Positions 35,778 through 47,334 of a DNA stretch of 64,000 nucleotides are shown one piece after another (the stretch's first letter is position 1; each line of letters begins with the position of its first letter). The position numbers were made by a program, and so were the translations under genes. The stretch is from Aspidiotus rigidus (Eukaryota > Arthropoda > Insecta > Hemiptera > Diaspididae). The notes under the pieces are model-generated. The model had not been told where the DNA came from. It made no database searches and saw only the letters and a program-made list of their open reading frames with translations. Location of the stretch: contig JAVHKY010000001.1 in assembly GCA_035079385.1 (NCBI GenBank), forward strand, positions 10,440,501-10,504,500, read 5' to 3'.

Positions 35778-37045
35778 TCATTCTTCACTTGCGGATCCCT
35801 CACGGAAGCTATGACCGCTGTTGATCAAGTGATCGGCAAATGCTGATTCCCCAAACGTCCCTTTTTCATTCATCTGGCGGCCGGTTTCACCAATATAAAA
35901 ACCTCTACAATTCCTGCATTCCAATTTATCAACACCACTCCTTTTATCCGCGGGTATACGGTCCTTTAACTTAACGAACAACCCTTTGACGGTAGTGAGG
36001 TTGTAATAGGCCGGTCTGAAACCGAACGGGCGAAGAGCCCGACCCAATTCGGTAGAGAACCTCCCTAGAAAAGGGTGACTGATCCATCGCAATCTCCGAT
36101 CACGGATCATGTCTCGGGGAAGGGAGGTGGTAGAATCAAGGTTTTTCCTCGTAATTTTCCTCCGAACCATCACCTCAACATCAACATTGACCAGGTGTTT
36201 TATAGTCGCCAAATCTTTTTTGAAAGCAGCCTGACTAAACGGTTAAAACCTGCTAACTTATAAGCAACAGGACAGAATGACACTCCACGGACTAAAAAAT
36301 CGGTCGTAGTTTCTTTTCTGTATATTCCAAACTCATGGATCCCATCTCCAACTGAGACCGACAAATCCAAAAAGTTGATCGTAGAGCCACCAACTTCCAA
36401 AGTAAATTTTATGGAAGGGTATAATGAATTGAGATACCTCAGAAACTCACCAAGGAGATCTGGATGACCGCCCACGTACAGAGAACGTCATCAACGTACC
36501 TGTGCCAGTAGTGTATATGATTGAGTAACATCTGACGCGAGGAGAACAGGTCAAGTTCAAACTGCGACATGAATACTTCGGAGATGAGGGAGCCCAAAGG
36601 TGATCCAATAGGGATCCCTATTTCATCAGGGAACTCGAAAAATTTCCCTTCGAATTTACAAAAATTCCAGGACCAACAGATATTTAAAAGATTGAAAAAT
36701 TATTGGGATTCATTAGAAGGGATATTGGAGTTAACCAATAATTGGCCCCCTTACGGTGTATGATGGCAGCTTTAGGGATGTTTGGGAACAGACCCACGAC
36801 ATCGAACGAACAAAGGGTCGCGTCCGGAGGCAGTTTTACATCCTTGAAAGCATCAGCCAAGGACACCGAATTCAAAACCGAATGAGGAGACTCATATTCA
36901 ATACGGTTTTTGAACCAACGGTTCAGGAATTTAGCAAGGAGGTAAGTGGGGGAGGAAACGAAAAAGACCACACGCCGCATCGGGGTGTTTGTCTTGTGTA
37001 CTTTAGGCAACCCATAAAGAAAAGGAGGCGTAGGGTTAGGAACAA
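35778..37045 (-). pseudogene. Penelope-like element, minus strand, RT plus GIY-YIG, broken
   Basis: Read on the minus strand, the RT starts near 37040 (FLYGLPKVHKTNTPMRRVVF, motif A ATLCSFDVVGLFPNIP). After frame changes it continues with GIPIGSPLGSLISEVFM near 36585-36635 and the catalytic RYVDDVLC at about 36501-36478. A further frame change leads to the thumb (36475-36200, INFLDLSVSVGDG). The last frame (36212-35778) has the endonuclease remnant RSGVDKLECRNCRGFYIGET, in which the GIY is altered to GVD while YIG is kept, followed by a truncated end. It is 5' truncated, and at least three frameshifts show decay. It is a different copy, and probably a different subfamily, from the one at 5.8-8.1 kb. 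Confidence 0.85.
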
Positions 37046-37279
37046 AGAGAGCGCGAACGAGGGTTTTTCGTTCATACATTCTCAGGAATGAAAGAGAATG
37101 AACACGAACTTTTTTTTTTTTTTTCTGTAAGTGAACGAGAACGAACGCGAACGGAATTTTTGCGAACGCCTTCATGTCTGCCCCCAAGCTATGTATGATC
37201 GGAGAGGGACTTGGAAAAAAAACTGATCCAGTCTGCAAGCTTAGCTTACATTATACTAGGCCTAATATACAGTATACAA

Positions 37280-37860
37280 CCCATCTTTCACCGAGAGCTC
37301 ATAACGAAAGACGAGCTTCACGGTATCACTCCCTCCCTCGCGTGGACGTACGAGAATTTTCTGCCATCCGGCCGCCTCTATCAAAGACGGGGCCTCAGTC
37401 GATCTTTTACCGCGAGCATGTAATGAAAAACAAAGTTGCCGGTATCATTTTCTCCTTGGCAAGAAACAACAGGAATTTTCGCGGATGCACCCGCCTTGGT
37501 CATACACGGGGCCTCAGTCGATCTCTTACCGCGAGCATGTAATAGAAAACGAAGTCACCGGTATCATTCCCTCCTTGGCGGGAAACAACGAGAGTTTTTG
37601 CGGATGCACCCGCCTTGGTCATACACGGGGACTCAGTCGATCTTTTACCGCGAGCATGCAATGGAAAACGAAGTTGCCGGCATGATTTTCTCCTTGGCAA
37701 GAAACAATATGTGTTGCGGAAGTACCCGCCTCAATCATACACGGGGCCTCAGTCGATCTATGTTGAACCCAGGGATCATTCGCCTGACTCTGTCAAACGC
37801 GGGGTCTTGATCGTTCTCTTATTACGAGCTGATGACGAAAGTCGAGCTTGAGGGTATCAT
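37280..37860. repeat. 119-bp tandem array (about 4.5 copies)
   Basis: The landmark CGGGGCCTCAGTCGATC recurs near 37388, 37507, 37626 and 37742, i.e. every 119 bp (116 at the end). Other shared words are TTTTACCGCGAGCATG and GTATCATTCCCTCC. Overlapping short frames in several phases read the same repeat and are not genes. Confidence 0.85.
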
Positions 37861-38212
37861 TCCCTCCTCCGGATGAAAACCCGAGAACTACGGTCAAGGG
37901 GGGTTGGCATGTCTCCCACCCTAAATTTCTTGGTTACTTTTGTCAAGTTCTACTTACCTTATTAGGTTAGGTCAGTTTCCACCAGATTGAAAGTCAATAT
38001 TTCTCCAAGTTCTTCACATACAAATAGCTTGATAGTCAAAAATATTCCAAGTCCCATAGAACAAACAGGTTCCCAGTTAAAATTTGGAAAAGTGAGGGGC
38101 GGGTATTGTTTTCACAGTAGCCCTACCGAAGATTGTGAGTATTTAAAGAAAGAGGAAACCACAAAACATAAAAATTGCGCATTTCAACACTAATTGAGCA
38201 CATTTCATTCAG

Positions 38213-38770
38213 CTAGCCCCGCACACTGTTTCATGCAAATGAGGGTTGGAACAAACAGAAATAAGGGTGGAACAAACCGGAACAAACGTAGAACAAACGA
38301 TTCACACTATTTTGAGGTCAAAATTCGAAATGGGAGGCTGTCATGTCACTAACCCCGCACACTGTTTCATGGGGATGGGGGTTGGAACAAACAGAAATAA
38401 GGGTGGAACAAACCGGAACAAACATAGAACAAACGATTCACACTATTTTGAGGTCAAAATTCGAAATGGGGGGCTGTCATGTCACTAACCCCGCACACTG
38501 TATCATGGGGATGGGGGTTGTAACAAACAGAAATAAAGGTGGAACAAACCGGAACAAACGTAAAACAAACGATTCACATTAGTTTGAAGTCTAAATTCGA
38601 AATGGGGGGGGGGGCTGTCGTGTCACTAACCCCGCACACTGTTTCATGGGGATGGGGGTTGGAACAAACAGAAATAAGGGTGGAGCAAACCGGAACAAAC
38701 GTAGAACAAACGATTCACACTATTTTGGGGGTGAATATTCGACATGGGGGGGGGGCTGGTGACATTGACC
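38213..38770. repeat. ~138-bp tandem array (about 4 copies)
   Basis: The landmark CACTAACCCCGCACACTG recurs near 38347, 38483 and 38624 (136-141 bp), with a partial first copy near 38213. Each unit carries GGAACAAACAGAAATAAGG and ACGATTCACACTATTTTG, plus a variable G-run. It lies directly after the 119-bp array but is a different sequence. Confidence 0.85.
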
Positions 38771-38879
38771 TGGCCTAATATACAGTATACTAAAAACAGA
38801 AGTGGAGAGGGGGTGTATTCGCAGATTTTTGAATCACTGAAGGGATAAAGTGGATGAAGGGTGGGCACTCGCAGAATTT

Positions 38880-41500
38880 AAAATGAGGGGTATGATTTTA
38901 GTAAAGACATGAAACATGTCAAAAAAAAAACTAAAGCGTTTTAGCTGCAAATTCAAGATCAGGAAATTATATCACGTCCCGGTAACTACGATACAGGTAT
39001 TTAGACTGAATTCTGATATACCTTTGATCCAAATTTAATACCTCCAACGTATCAGGATTATGAGTTTCGATGTTACGATCACAAGCTCTTCACCCAAATG
39101 TGCTCTCATTCTGTCATCAACATCATCAGTTCACCAGCTTTGCAATCTGGTAACTTGCAGTGAAGATTCAATGAGTCTAAACGCGATAAACGAAAAAATT
39201 ATCTGCTTTCCGAAGAAGAAGAAGAAAAAAAAAACAAAAACAAAAATGGGCCGCGATATCATTTTCTTCTTTTGAAGACGATCTCACGTCGTAAAAAAAT
39301 TTCTCTTCTATTAGACCGAGCCGTCGTTGATGAAGGAAAGGCGCACAAAGAGCTTTGCTAAATCACGACATTTTTCTCGAAACGAGTTTCTATAAGCACT
39401 AAACGCGCCCGTAAGTACGTCCTTATAAAGACGAGCCCACCATAATTTTCGACGGAGATGGTTATTAATCTGGCGTAGTTTATTTCGAAATAGACAGTCG
39501 TCGAGACTTTGATCTGCTAGCAGGCTTCGCGAGCACGCGGTACCCGCAAAGAGTTTCCTACTTTTTAGACATTTCGAAAAGTTGCAACGTCTTGGAAGGA
39601 ATGAAGAGAGCCTATCGTTGATAGACTGCGTGCAGATGTTACCGCGTGTAGCGCAGTCGACGTCGTTAGAGAAGTTAATCTCGTTTAATTAAATTGCACT
39701 TGTCCCTCCTTTCTACGCCGATGATGCTATCACTTCCTATACATAATACTAACGTGAGTCTTTTCTGTTTGGTTTATTGGAAGTGGCAAGGTTACGTCTC
39801 CACATTACGCGGCGACGATTTGATACAGTATAGTCTTGAATGTAATCTTGTAAACGTTAGACCCTCTTCGTGATTTTCCTTTTTGCAAAATACGAACTTT
39901 CGATACTTCCTCTTCTCTACGAGTCACAATCGACTGGTTTCGCATGTTATACGTTTCACGCGTTTCGGAGCAAAAGCCTAGCTCTCGCTCGCGTTTGATG
40001 CGCGCCACTTAACGAATTAAATAAACTCAAAAGAAATTTTCCGCATTTTCTTCTCTCGCTCCCTTGTTTATCATTAAAAAGTTCTATAAAAGCGCGTTCC
40101 ACAAACGCTATATAATATTTGACGCTAGACCTAATATTTTTTCGGCGTCGAAATGAAAAAGCGCGCAAACGAATCCGGTAAGGCGGAAATACGCGCAAGA
40201 ACGACGCGCAAATTTTCATTACGGTATACTAATCCGAGAAAATATTTTACGGATCATACATTTTAATCATTTTTGCTTTTTCAGTCTCGAGAGCGTGAAA
40301 AGGCGAGCGACTTCCAGATATGTACACGATCGCCGCGTATACCTCCCAGAAGAGTCATTCGACTTTCCAGTCTTGTATATGTAATACGCTACACACGAGG
40401 GCGGAGGTGGGATTGATACTGTCTTCTGTCGTGGATTTTCTCCTCACGTATATATGCGATGTAAGAAATTCTCACTTCTAATCTAGGTATAGAAAATAGT
40501 ATAGCTAGTCGAAGAAATCTCGGTTAAAAAGAAAAGAAAGAACGAGGAAGTTCTCAAGAGGCGGTCCTGTTTTTTTTCTCTCCTTCGAAGGCGACGCCGG
40601 TAATTATCAAACGAGGGTTTTTGCGATACATCTTCATGAAGTCGTAATTTGCGCGACAAGCGAGCATCTGTTGCGGTTCGGGCAAGAAACTCTGCGGGGA
40701 ATACATTCGGCGCTTTTTCCTTCGTATACATTGTCAGCGCATCTATCTATTTACTATTTGCGAGCACGTGGTTGGGCTTTTTGTTTTTGCAGAAAAATCC
40801 TCAAAAGAGTCGATCGAGCATGGTAAATACTAGTAAATCGACTTACCGTATCGGTATTAAAGCAGGACCACAAGATGAATGAGAAAAATAAGGTCAAGAG
40901 AGGAGCGAATACAAAGAACGCGAAATAAAGATTCTCAGATTTACGTTTAAATTCGTCAGAAAGCACGGGAGTAAAAATAATTTTCGAGGGAGAGGGTTGA
41001 AGATGCCGAATATTGGAATGGCACTTCAGTATAATTTGAATACAGTGATACCAAGTGCTCTCAAGCGCGTAGGCTTATAGAAATTCAAAATCATTGTCGA
41101 AACTACGTGAAAGAGAACCGCAAGATGGACACAAGTAGAACTCTGTATAAAGGGAGTCTAGTAAAAAAAAAAATCGTAGTAGAGTACGTAATCACATCAA
41201 ACAGCGCGACGTCAAGTGCTTTGTTTTTCTCTCTTTTTTTTTTTTTTTTTCTTTCAATAAAATAAAGTCAAGAGAGCATTATTTGCACGAGGTCATTCTA
41301 TTCAACTTCTAGCGCATTCGTTGAACGCGGTAATTTTAGATGCCGAAGGCAGTTTTCGATTGGTCCTTTTCTTCTCACTTTTGAATCTTCAGGTCGGATA
41401 AAAATTGGACATCATCAATAACCCTACTGGAGAGTAGCAGAAGTTTGTGTGTTTCTCTTCGTGTCATAACTCTCCTCTCTATATAAGCAATGTTGTCTGT
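38880..41500. other. Noncoding, CpG-containing, nothing recognised
   Basis: Host-like DNA with no repeat structure that I can see, apart from a purine run near 39219-39245 and a T-tract near 41225-41250. Frames of 60-90 codons show no domain. Confidence 0.5.
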
Positions 41501-41789
41501 TAATTGGGTCATTAGTCACAGCATCGACCAAAAATTGACTTGAAACCAACCGAAAAATGACTTTTTCTCAGTCTTTGTCGAAATTGATGTATAGTGACGT
41601 CAGTATCAGGTCCACGTGAGGTCGAACTATTGACGACAAAATCCTCATTTCTTTCTTGGAATCGCCTGTCAATATCGAATCGACTTCCAGTTGCAGGGGT
41701 GCCGTGAGGCCATTTTCATGAAGATGATTCGTCGTAATCGTTTTAGGGAGAATCCATACAATTTTTTTTTCACCCATTTCATTTTTTTT

Positions 41790-42180
41790 TAGCTATAAGA
41801 AATTGAAGTTTGAAGGGGGTTTCTTCATTGGACCAGGGGATCAGTCTTTCTCTCTTCGGTGGACCAGAACTATTGCTGGTTCAATAATAAGTGCTCAGGA
41901 AAGGGGGCTAGCGATGGGATCACCGCTGTCACCGATGCTGGCGGAGATATTCATGAATGGCATGAAAAAAGAGATATTGAAAGGTGGCAAGTTCAGAAAC
42001 TCGATCAAGAACAAAACTAGATACGTAGATGATCTCTTGAGAGGACTAATTCCTTCTTTGAATGAATGCGATGAATGAGAATATCAAATTCACAGTGGAA
42101 AAAGGCATTTTGAGACCATCATTTACTGCGCACACTAGAGAACATTCGCAGAAAGCCAACGACCATCGACACCTCAATCC
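41790..42180 (+). pseudogene. Penelope-like element fragment (RT core)
   Basis: Two overlapping plus frames hold a short piece of a Penelope RT. After a frame change near 41890 (NYCWFNNKCS in one frame, then QERGLAMGSPLSPMLAEIFM in another), the catalytic RYVDDLL follows at about 42018-42038, then NENIKFTVEKG. The fragment lacks motif A, thumb and endonuclease. It is a third RT-bearing copy in the window and differs from the other two in sequence around the GSPLSP segment. Confidence 0.75.
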
Positions 42181-42329
42181 CAAACTCTTCCTACCGCCAG
42201 TCCAGGCACAAGTTAGCGGCGATATAGAATTACTGCTATCGAGAAATTTCTATCCTCAATAACAATTAAGAGAAGAGATAGGTAAGCAGATCGCTGCAAC
42301 CTGTGGCTATTCTGGAGGCATGGTTGACG

Positions 42330-42665
42330 ACCATACAGGGTAGTCGATTTCAAATCGATAAAAAAACTTGGAAAGATCGACTCGGCGATTTGAAGTCGAC
42401 CAGCGTACATCGATCAAGAACTACAAAACGACTTGAAATCGATCTAACAGCGCAGTAAATTTAAGGTCGATAAAAAAGTTTGGAGAAGTTGACTCGAATT
42501 CAACCTGTAATTAGCAAATAAGTCGAAATAGAGTGGATATTTTTCGGTCCCATATCGACCTGATATCAACGTCGATAGAGGTCGATTTCATCAATACACC
42601 GACGGAAATAAATTCTCGGTCGATTTGAATTGTCGATTATGGACCAAAAATTAACGTTCCCCATG
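42330..42665 (-). repeat. TCGA-type repeat fragment, inverted
   Basis: Words such as CGATTTCAAATCGATAAAAA, GAAGTCGACCAGCGTACATC, ACTTGAAATCGATCTAACAG and GACCTGATATCAACGTCGAT are reverse complements of satellite phrases at 13-20 kb. It ends with CCATGGTTCATGCGTAAT, similar to CCATGGTTCATTACTCTAAT after the satellite at about 20268. Confidence 0.65.
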
Positions 42666-42849
42666 GTTCATGCGTAATAATTAGGACTTAAGAGCGGTGG
42701 AAGAAGGAAGAAATAGCTGACCTATAAAAGGCCGTGACCTCATCAGAGAGACTCTTCGACTGAAGAAGATCAAACTGTCGACCCAAAAGAAAGTACGATC
42801 TTATCAGAGAGACTTTGATAAATGATAGGAGGGGGACTTGGAAAAAATC

Positions 42850-43505
42850 ATCACATTGTGACGTCACAAGGCTGACCTATGACGTCATCAAAGTGTAACG
42901 TCACAGGCTCGGACTTTAGAGCTATGTATATGAGGAGGGGGAACCTAAAAAAAACTGATCGATGTCGTCATCACATTGTGAAGTCACAAGGCCGACCTAT
43001 GACGTCATCAAACTGTAACGTCACAGGCTCGGACTTTAGAGCTATGTATATGAGGAGGGGAAACTAAAAAAAACTGATCTATGACGTCATCAGATTGTGA
43101 CGTCACAAGGTTGACCTATGACGTCATCAAACTGTAACGTCACAGGCTCGGACTTTAGAGCTATGTATATGAGGAGGGGAAACTAAAAAAAACTGATCTA
43201 TGACGTCATCAGATTGTGACGTCACAAGGTTGACCTATGACGTCATCAAACTGTAACGTCACAGGCTCGGACTTTAGAGCTATGTATATGAGGAGGGGAA
43301 ACTAAAAAAAACTGATCTATGACGTCATCAGATTGTGACGTCACAAGGTTGACCTATGACGTCATCAAACTGTAACGTCACAGGCTCGGACTTTAGAGCT
43401 ATGTATATGAGGAGGGGAACCTAAAAAAAAACTGATCTATGACGTCATCAGATTGTGACGTTACAAGGTTGACCTATGACGCCATCAAACTGTGACGTCA
43501 AAGGC
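42850..43505. repeat. 119-120-bp tandem array with paired TGACGTCA motifs
   Basis: About 5.5 copies. The landmark TATGACGTCATCAAACTG recurs near 42878, 42998, 43117, 43236, 43355 and, with one change, 43475. Each unit has two to three TGACGTCA or near-TGACGTCA palindromes and the phrase GGCTCGGACTTTAGAGCTAT. The middle copies are almost identical, so amplification is recent. TGACGTCA is the full CRE/ATF binding site, but nothing else points to regulation. Confidence 0.9.
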
Positions 43506-44242
43506 CCCGCCTGGGACTTGGAGAATTTTCGAGTTCTCAGCTTTGCCGGTCGGCCGAACGACGGACGTTTTTTCCGAAAACCCCCTTGATAAAACAACTT
43601 CCCTGTCAAAATTTGGACTGAAGAGCAAAGGAGAGAGTGGTATGACTGATCTGGAGCAGAGTATGACGTCATTAAGAGATGACGTCATTAGAACGATATC
43701 TCATTAGAGAGACACAGAAATTTTGACCGAAAAACTTGAAAAAATTTCAAGTTCTTAGAGGTAAAAAATTCGAAAAATGTTGTGTCTATTACACAGAGAG
43801 GAAAGCTGATTGAGGGGTTAGGAAGGGTTGAGGTACAAGCCGTATCAACAAAGAAGGAGAATTTGAAGAAAATAAAGGATGAGCTACCGAAGTCTTCGAA
43901 CTTCAAGTTTCTCGTGTTCACTTCTTCGTTGTTATCCAATCTCAAGCTAGCGCGAGAAGGTACGTTTTCATCCGCGATGACTCGCGGCTAACAGACCGTG
44001 TCTTTTCCTGGTGGGTCAAACGTAATGCCCTTCCACTTAGGGAGGCATTTCTGTAAATTTTGATGTTTCGTCATTCGCCGTCCTTTTTTCGGCAAATACT
44101 GACCTACCCTAAAAGTGAGGAAGGAAAATTACAATCACGCGAATCCTGATTGAAATAGACGTACTTACGAAGGAACTACCCAACTGACTTTACCCTAATC
44201 TAGTTAGGAATGGGGGAAAAATTTCTCTTTTCCTCCCTTTTG

Positions 44243-44388
44243 ACATATGTGACCCCAACTACAGAAACCCGGCTTAGCGTTGAATATCGATCAGGAGGGA
44301 AGGATCTTTTACCGAGGAAGGAAGATTCCTTTTCTCTTGATTGTAATTGAACACTAAGCCGGGCTTCTGTAGACGGGGTCACATATGT
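44243..44388. repeat. 146-bp inverted-repeat hairpin element
   Basis: The outer arms are 44243-44277 and 44354-44388 (35 bp each, 32 matching), beginning ACATATGTGACCCC and ending GGGGTCACATATGT. The 76-bp centre can also pair partly (TCAGGAG..AAGGATCT against AGATTCCTTTTCTCTTGA). The whole segment could form one long imperfect hairpin. It may be a miniature fold-back element or a small hairpin RNA source; no flanking target duplication is evident. Confidence 0.75.
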
Positions 44389-44439
44389 ATAATTATGTCT
44401 TCAAGCTGGACGGCATTCGGAAATTTTTTTAAGATGCGA

Positions 44440-45165
44440 GACCCTATAATTATGACGTCATCAAAAACCTTGACCCAGAAAAATTTTGATCTTCGCTACT
44501 TTGGGTCGTGAAGCCTAATATACAGTATAATACGCTTTACTGCGATAGCCCAGGAACTTTGTTGAGAAAGCTGTTGTTGTTGTTTTTTCCCAGTTTTCAA
44601 AGTTCTTAAAGTAGGTTAGGGTCACTCATGACGTCATCAGCTCGTGAAATCTCGTAACGCAAGTTCCAAAATGACCATCAGCTTTAAGACATACCCTGTA
44701 AAAATTATCGTTGATGACGTCACTCCCTGATATCAAGCCCCCCTCCAGCTTGTAATTCAACTTTTCTGGACGTCGGCGTCTCACCACGATAAGTCTTTCC
44801 TTTGAGAGACTTTGAAACGTCAGTAAACATCCTACGACGACGTTACTTCCTGACGTTGACCTCTCTTCCAACTCGTCCGTTTTCCAATCACTAAATTAGG
44901 TCAGTAATCGACCTAAGACCCTTGTCTAGAAGCATTTAAGCTGTAACCTCGGCTCTGATGACATCAAAAGTTCTTGCAGCTTTGCGTACGAGCCTGAGTA
45001 CTTTCCCCACAATCTTTTCAAACTCGTTTCAACTTCCCTGGAAAATACACCCAACAACGACAATGACTTAAAACTTTTCTTCTATTCAGCTTCGAAGTTA
45101 ATCGCATAAAGGATCAGAGCTTGAAATTTTTTCAAACCTTTCCCTCTTCTGTATGAAGGAACAGA
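44440..45165. repeat. Decayed TGACGTCATC-rich dispersed repeats
   Basis: TGACGTCATC or close variants occur near 44453, 44629 and 44713, beside words such as TTAGGTCA and CCTAATATACAGTATA (44515-44530). No conserved frame. The 81-codon minus frame here shows no domain. Confidence 0.5.
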
Positions 45166-45440
45166 AATCGAAATTTTTTCTAGTCCCTACATTAGGTCAA
45201 GGCTATTAATGACGTCACAAAGGTCGAACGCGGTACTTTCTTGGAATGCAAGTCGCTATCTCAACATAAAGAGTCAGCCTAGAATGCTTCTCTGCGCCTG
45301 GCTTATATGAGTATTTAGCCCAAGACTTCTTAACTATAGCCCAGCTTATTATAGATTTATAGATTGAAATTTTCTCATGTCTACAAAGTTGTTCACAGCT
45401 CGAAATTTTTCCAAGCCCGCTTTATAGAAGATTTGAGCTC
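45165..45440 (+). repeat. Dispersed repeat with TGACGTCA core, copy 2
   Basis: Collinear with 20320-20620 (see that entry): ATTAGGTCAAGGCTATTAAT, then TGACGTCACAA, then CAAGTCGCTATCTC, a CCTGGCTTA word and AGCTTATTATAG. A third partial match follows at about 45458-45490 (TTAAGGTCAAGGTCATTGAT then GACATCACAAAG). Confidence 0.6.
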
Positions 45441-45499
45441 GTAATTTTTTCCTTCATTAAGGTCAAGGTCATTGATGACATCACAAAGTCGCATGCGAA

Positions 45500-47330
45500 C
45501 GAGTACCCTTCCCCTTTACCTCAACAAAACAGATGGCATGTTCCCGGGTGAAAAAAAGGTGAATTTATTCTTCTATGAGTATCTCGTCTGAGGAACAAGC
45601 ACCAATAAGTTTCGTATAAATATGATATTCAGTAAGAATTCATATTTCTTAAAAGCTCAAAAGCTAAGAGAAACCGATAAATTTATCGCAGACGAGTAAT
45701 ATAGCGACTAGAAATATTCGACAAAAACGTAGGAAATCAGTCGAGTCGAAAGTTTCCCGCTACAGCTCTTCTGGTCAAGTGGTCGGTCTTTGCTTCAATA
45801 GAATATCTTTTAGATGCTTTTACGTTAATTACAAGTTGCAGTAGAACGATTTGAATGAAACTTTCCGTTTTGTGCTTTTGCAACACTTTCAAACTTCTTA
45901 ATGAGTTCAATGACAATAAGTCTTGAAAACTGGTAATCGTGATGCATACATTATTTCTGTACTCCTTTGTAACTTCAATTCTATCGATTGTACAGCTACC
46001 TTTTTATCTGTTAAGCTTTACAACGCGTCTCGACATTGTTCCATCATCTCAGCCTTCGTAGCCCATAAAATTTTGTGTACGAGATTGTCTAACAAACTCA
46101 CAATCATTGTAGTTGTCTCCAGAATAATTCTGGCTGAGTCGGCGCAACGACGATGAATCTGAATGAAAACATCCTGTAGAATATTCGTGTATAAATGGCG
46201 ACTTGTTAACGTCGAATTAATCGCCACCTGGTTGGAAACTGTATTTTAATTAATTATTCGAATGTGGTCTAATTGACGCGTATATATTACGAGAATGACA
46301 CCTCGCCCCAATCAGCACCGCACTGTCGGTCGTGGTTCTTTATCAAAAGCAGATTTCTAAAATTGAAATAGTTTACGAAGATACAACTCGCGATGCTGAG
46401 ACTGTACGCAGGAGTAAGCAGAAAAGTACAAGTGGTACAGAATAAATTTACATCGTTCGCTTCAGACCTCTCCGCGATTGAAAAAGTTGCGTTCAACTTA
46501 CCAACATTGTGTAATAAGAATAATTGAGTTTGAAAAATGCCGGAACGAACCGTGAAACGAAGAAGAAAAAAAAATAAAGACTAACTGAAGAGTGTGCATT
46601 TGAAATATAGCGTCCGTATTAAAATTCATAACTACTTACAACTGTACTCGGTGGAAAGTACAGATAGGTACATAAGATGGTAGTGAATTCACGTACTCTC
46701 GTGTGCAAATTGGATGCGATTGTTCATGAGGAAAACGAAGAAATTTTTTTGTTTGGAAAAAAATGTTGGTATCCGTTGAAGTTGTGCAACAACGAAGTTA
46801 AAAAATGCAATCCGAATAATAATGATACGATTCGCGGTCCGAAAATAAAAGAAGAAGAAAAAAAAATAGGAAAGAACAACGGTAGTCGAAGTCTTCTCCC
46901 GATTTCTTCGCAAACGAAAATTAACGTAAGCGAATGTCTGTACAGAAATTATTCCATGGTGATTGCGCGTTCGTGCTATACCTGTCGAGAGAAATTTTTT
47001 AGTGATGATATATGCGTACTTACAATATATCTTCCAGGTCATTTAAATGCTCGCTATTCAAAAAAAAAAATCATGTAAATCAGTCATCCATATATTCTGC
47101 TCTGAGATGAAAGAGGAAAAAAGGGGACAGTAGATCGTATTACTCGTGTAAAAATGTCCCCTGGTGGTCACCCAAACTTCTAGCATACCGTAGTCCGATC
47201 TATCCTAGATTATGAATCGTCTATATATGGACTCGCATCCTCATCACATCTCTATTTTTAGACATAGTTTAAAATTTCACCAATCGCATTTGCACGGGTG
47301 CTTTTTGGACCAGCTCTGCTCCAAGTCTAG
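45500..47330. other. Noncoding; one unrecognised 133-codon frame
   Basis: Host-like DNA. A plus frame at 46677-47078 is 133 codons long but Lys/Asn-rich, overlaps a 117-codon minus frame and has no motif I know; I do not call it a gene. On the minus strand a 30-bp segment at 47027-47056 is bounded by a pyrimidine-rich acceptor and a GTAAGT donor (see findings). Confidence 0.45.
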
Positions 47331-47334
47331 CCGG

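Noticed and set aside
37174..37851. Overlapping frames with repeated Gly-Leu-Ser-Arg-Ser peptides
   Set aside because: Translations of the 119-bp array in several phases. The period (119) is not a multiple of three, so the frames change from copy to copy.
42850..43505. CRISPR-like array
   Set aside because: The whole 119-bp unit is repeated; there are no unique spacers, and this is a eukaryotic genome.
46677..47078. 133-codon plus frame
   Set aside because: Lys/Asn-rich with runs from poly-A, overlaps an equally long minus frame, and has no motif. Not supported as a gene.
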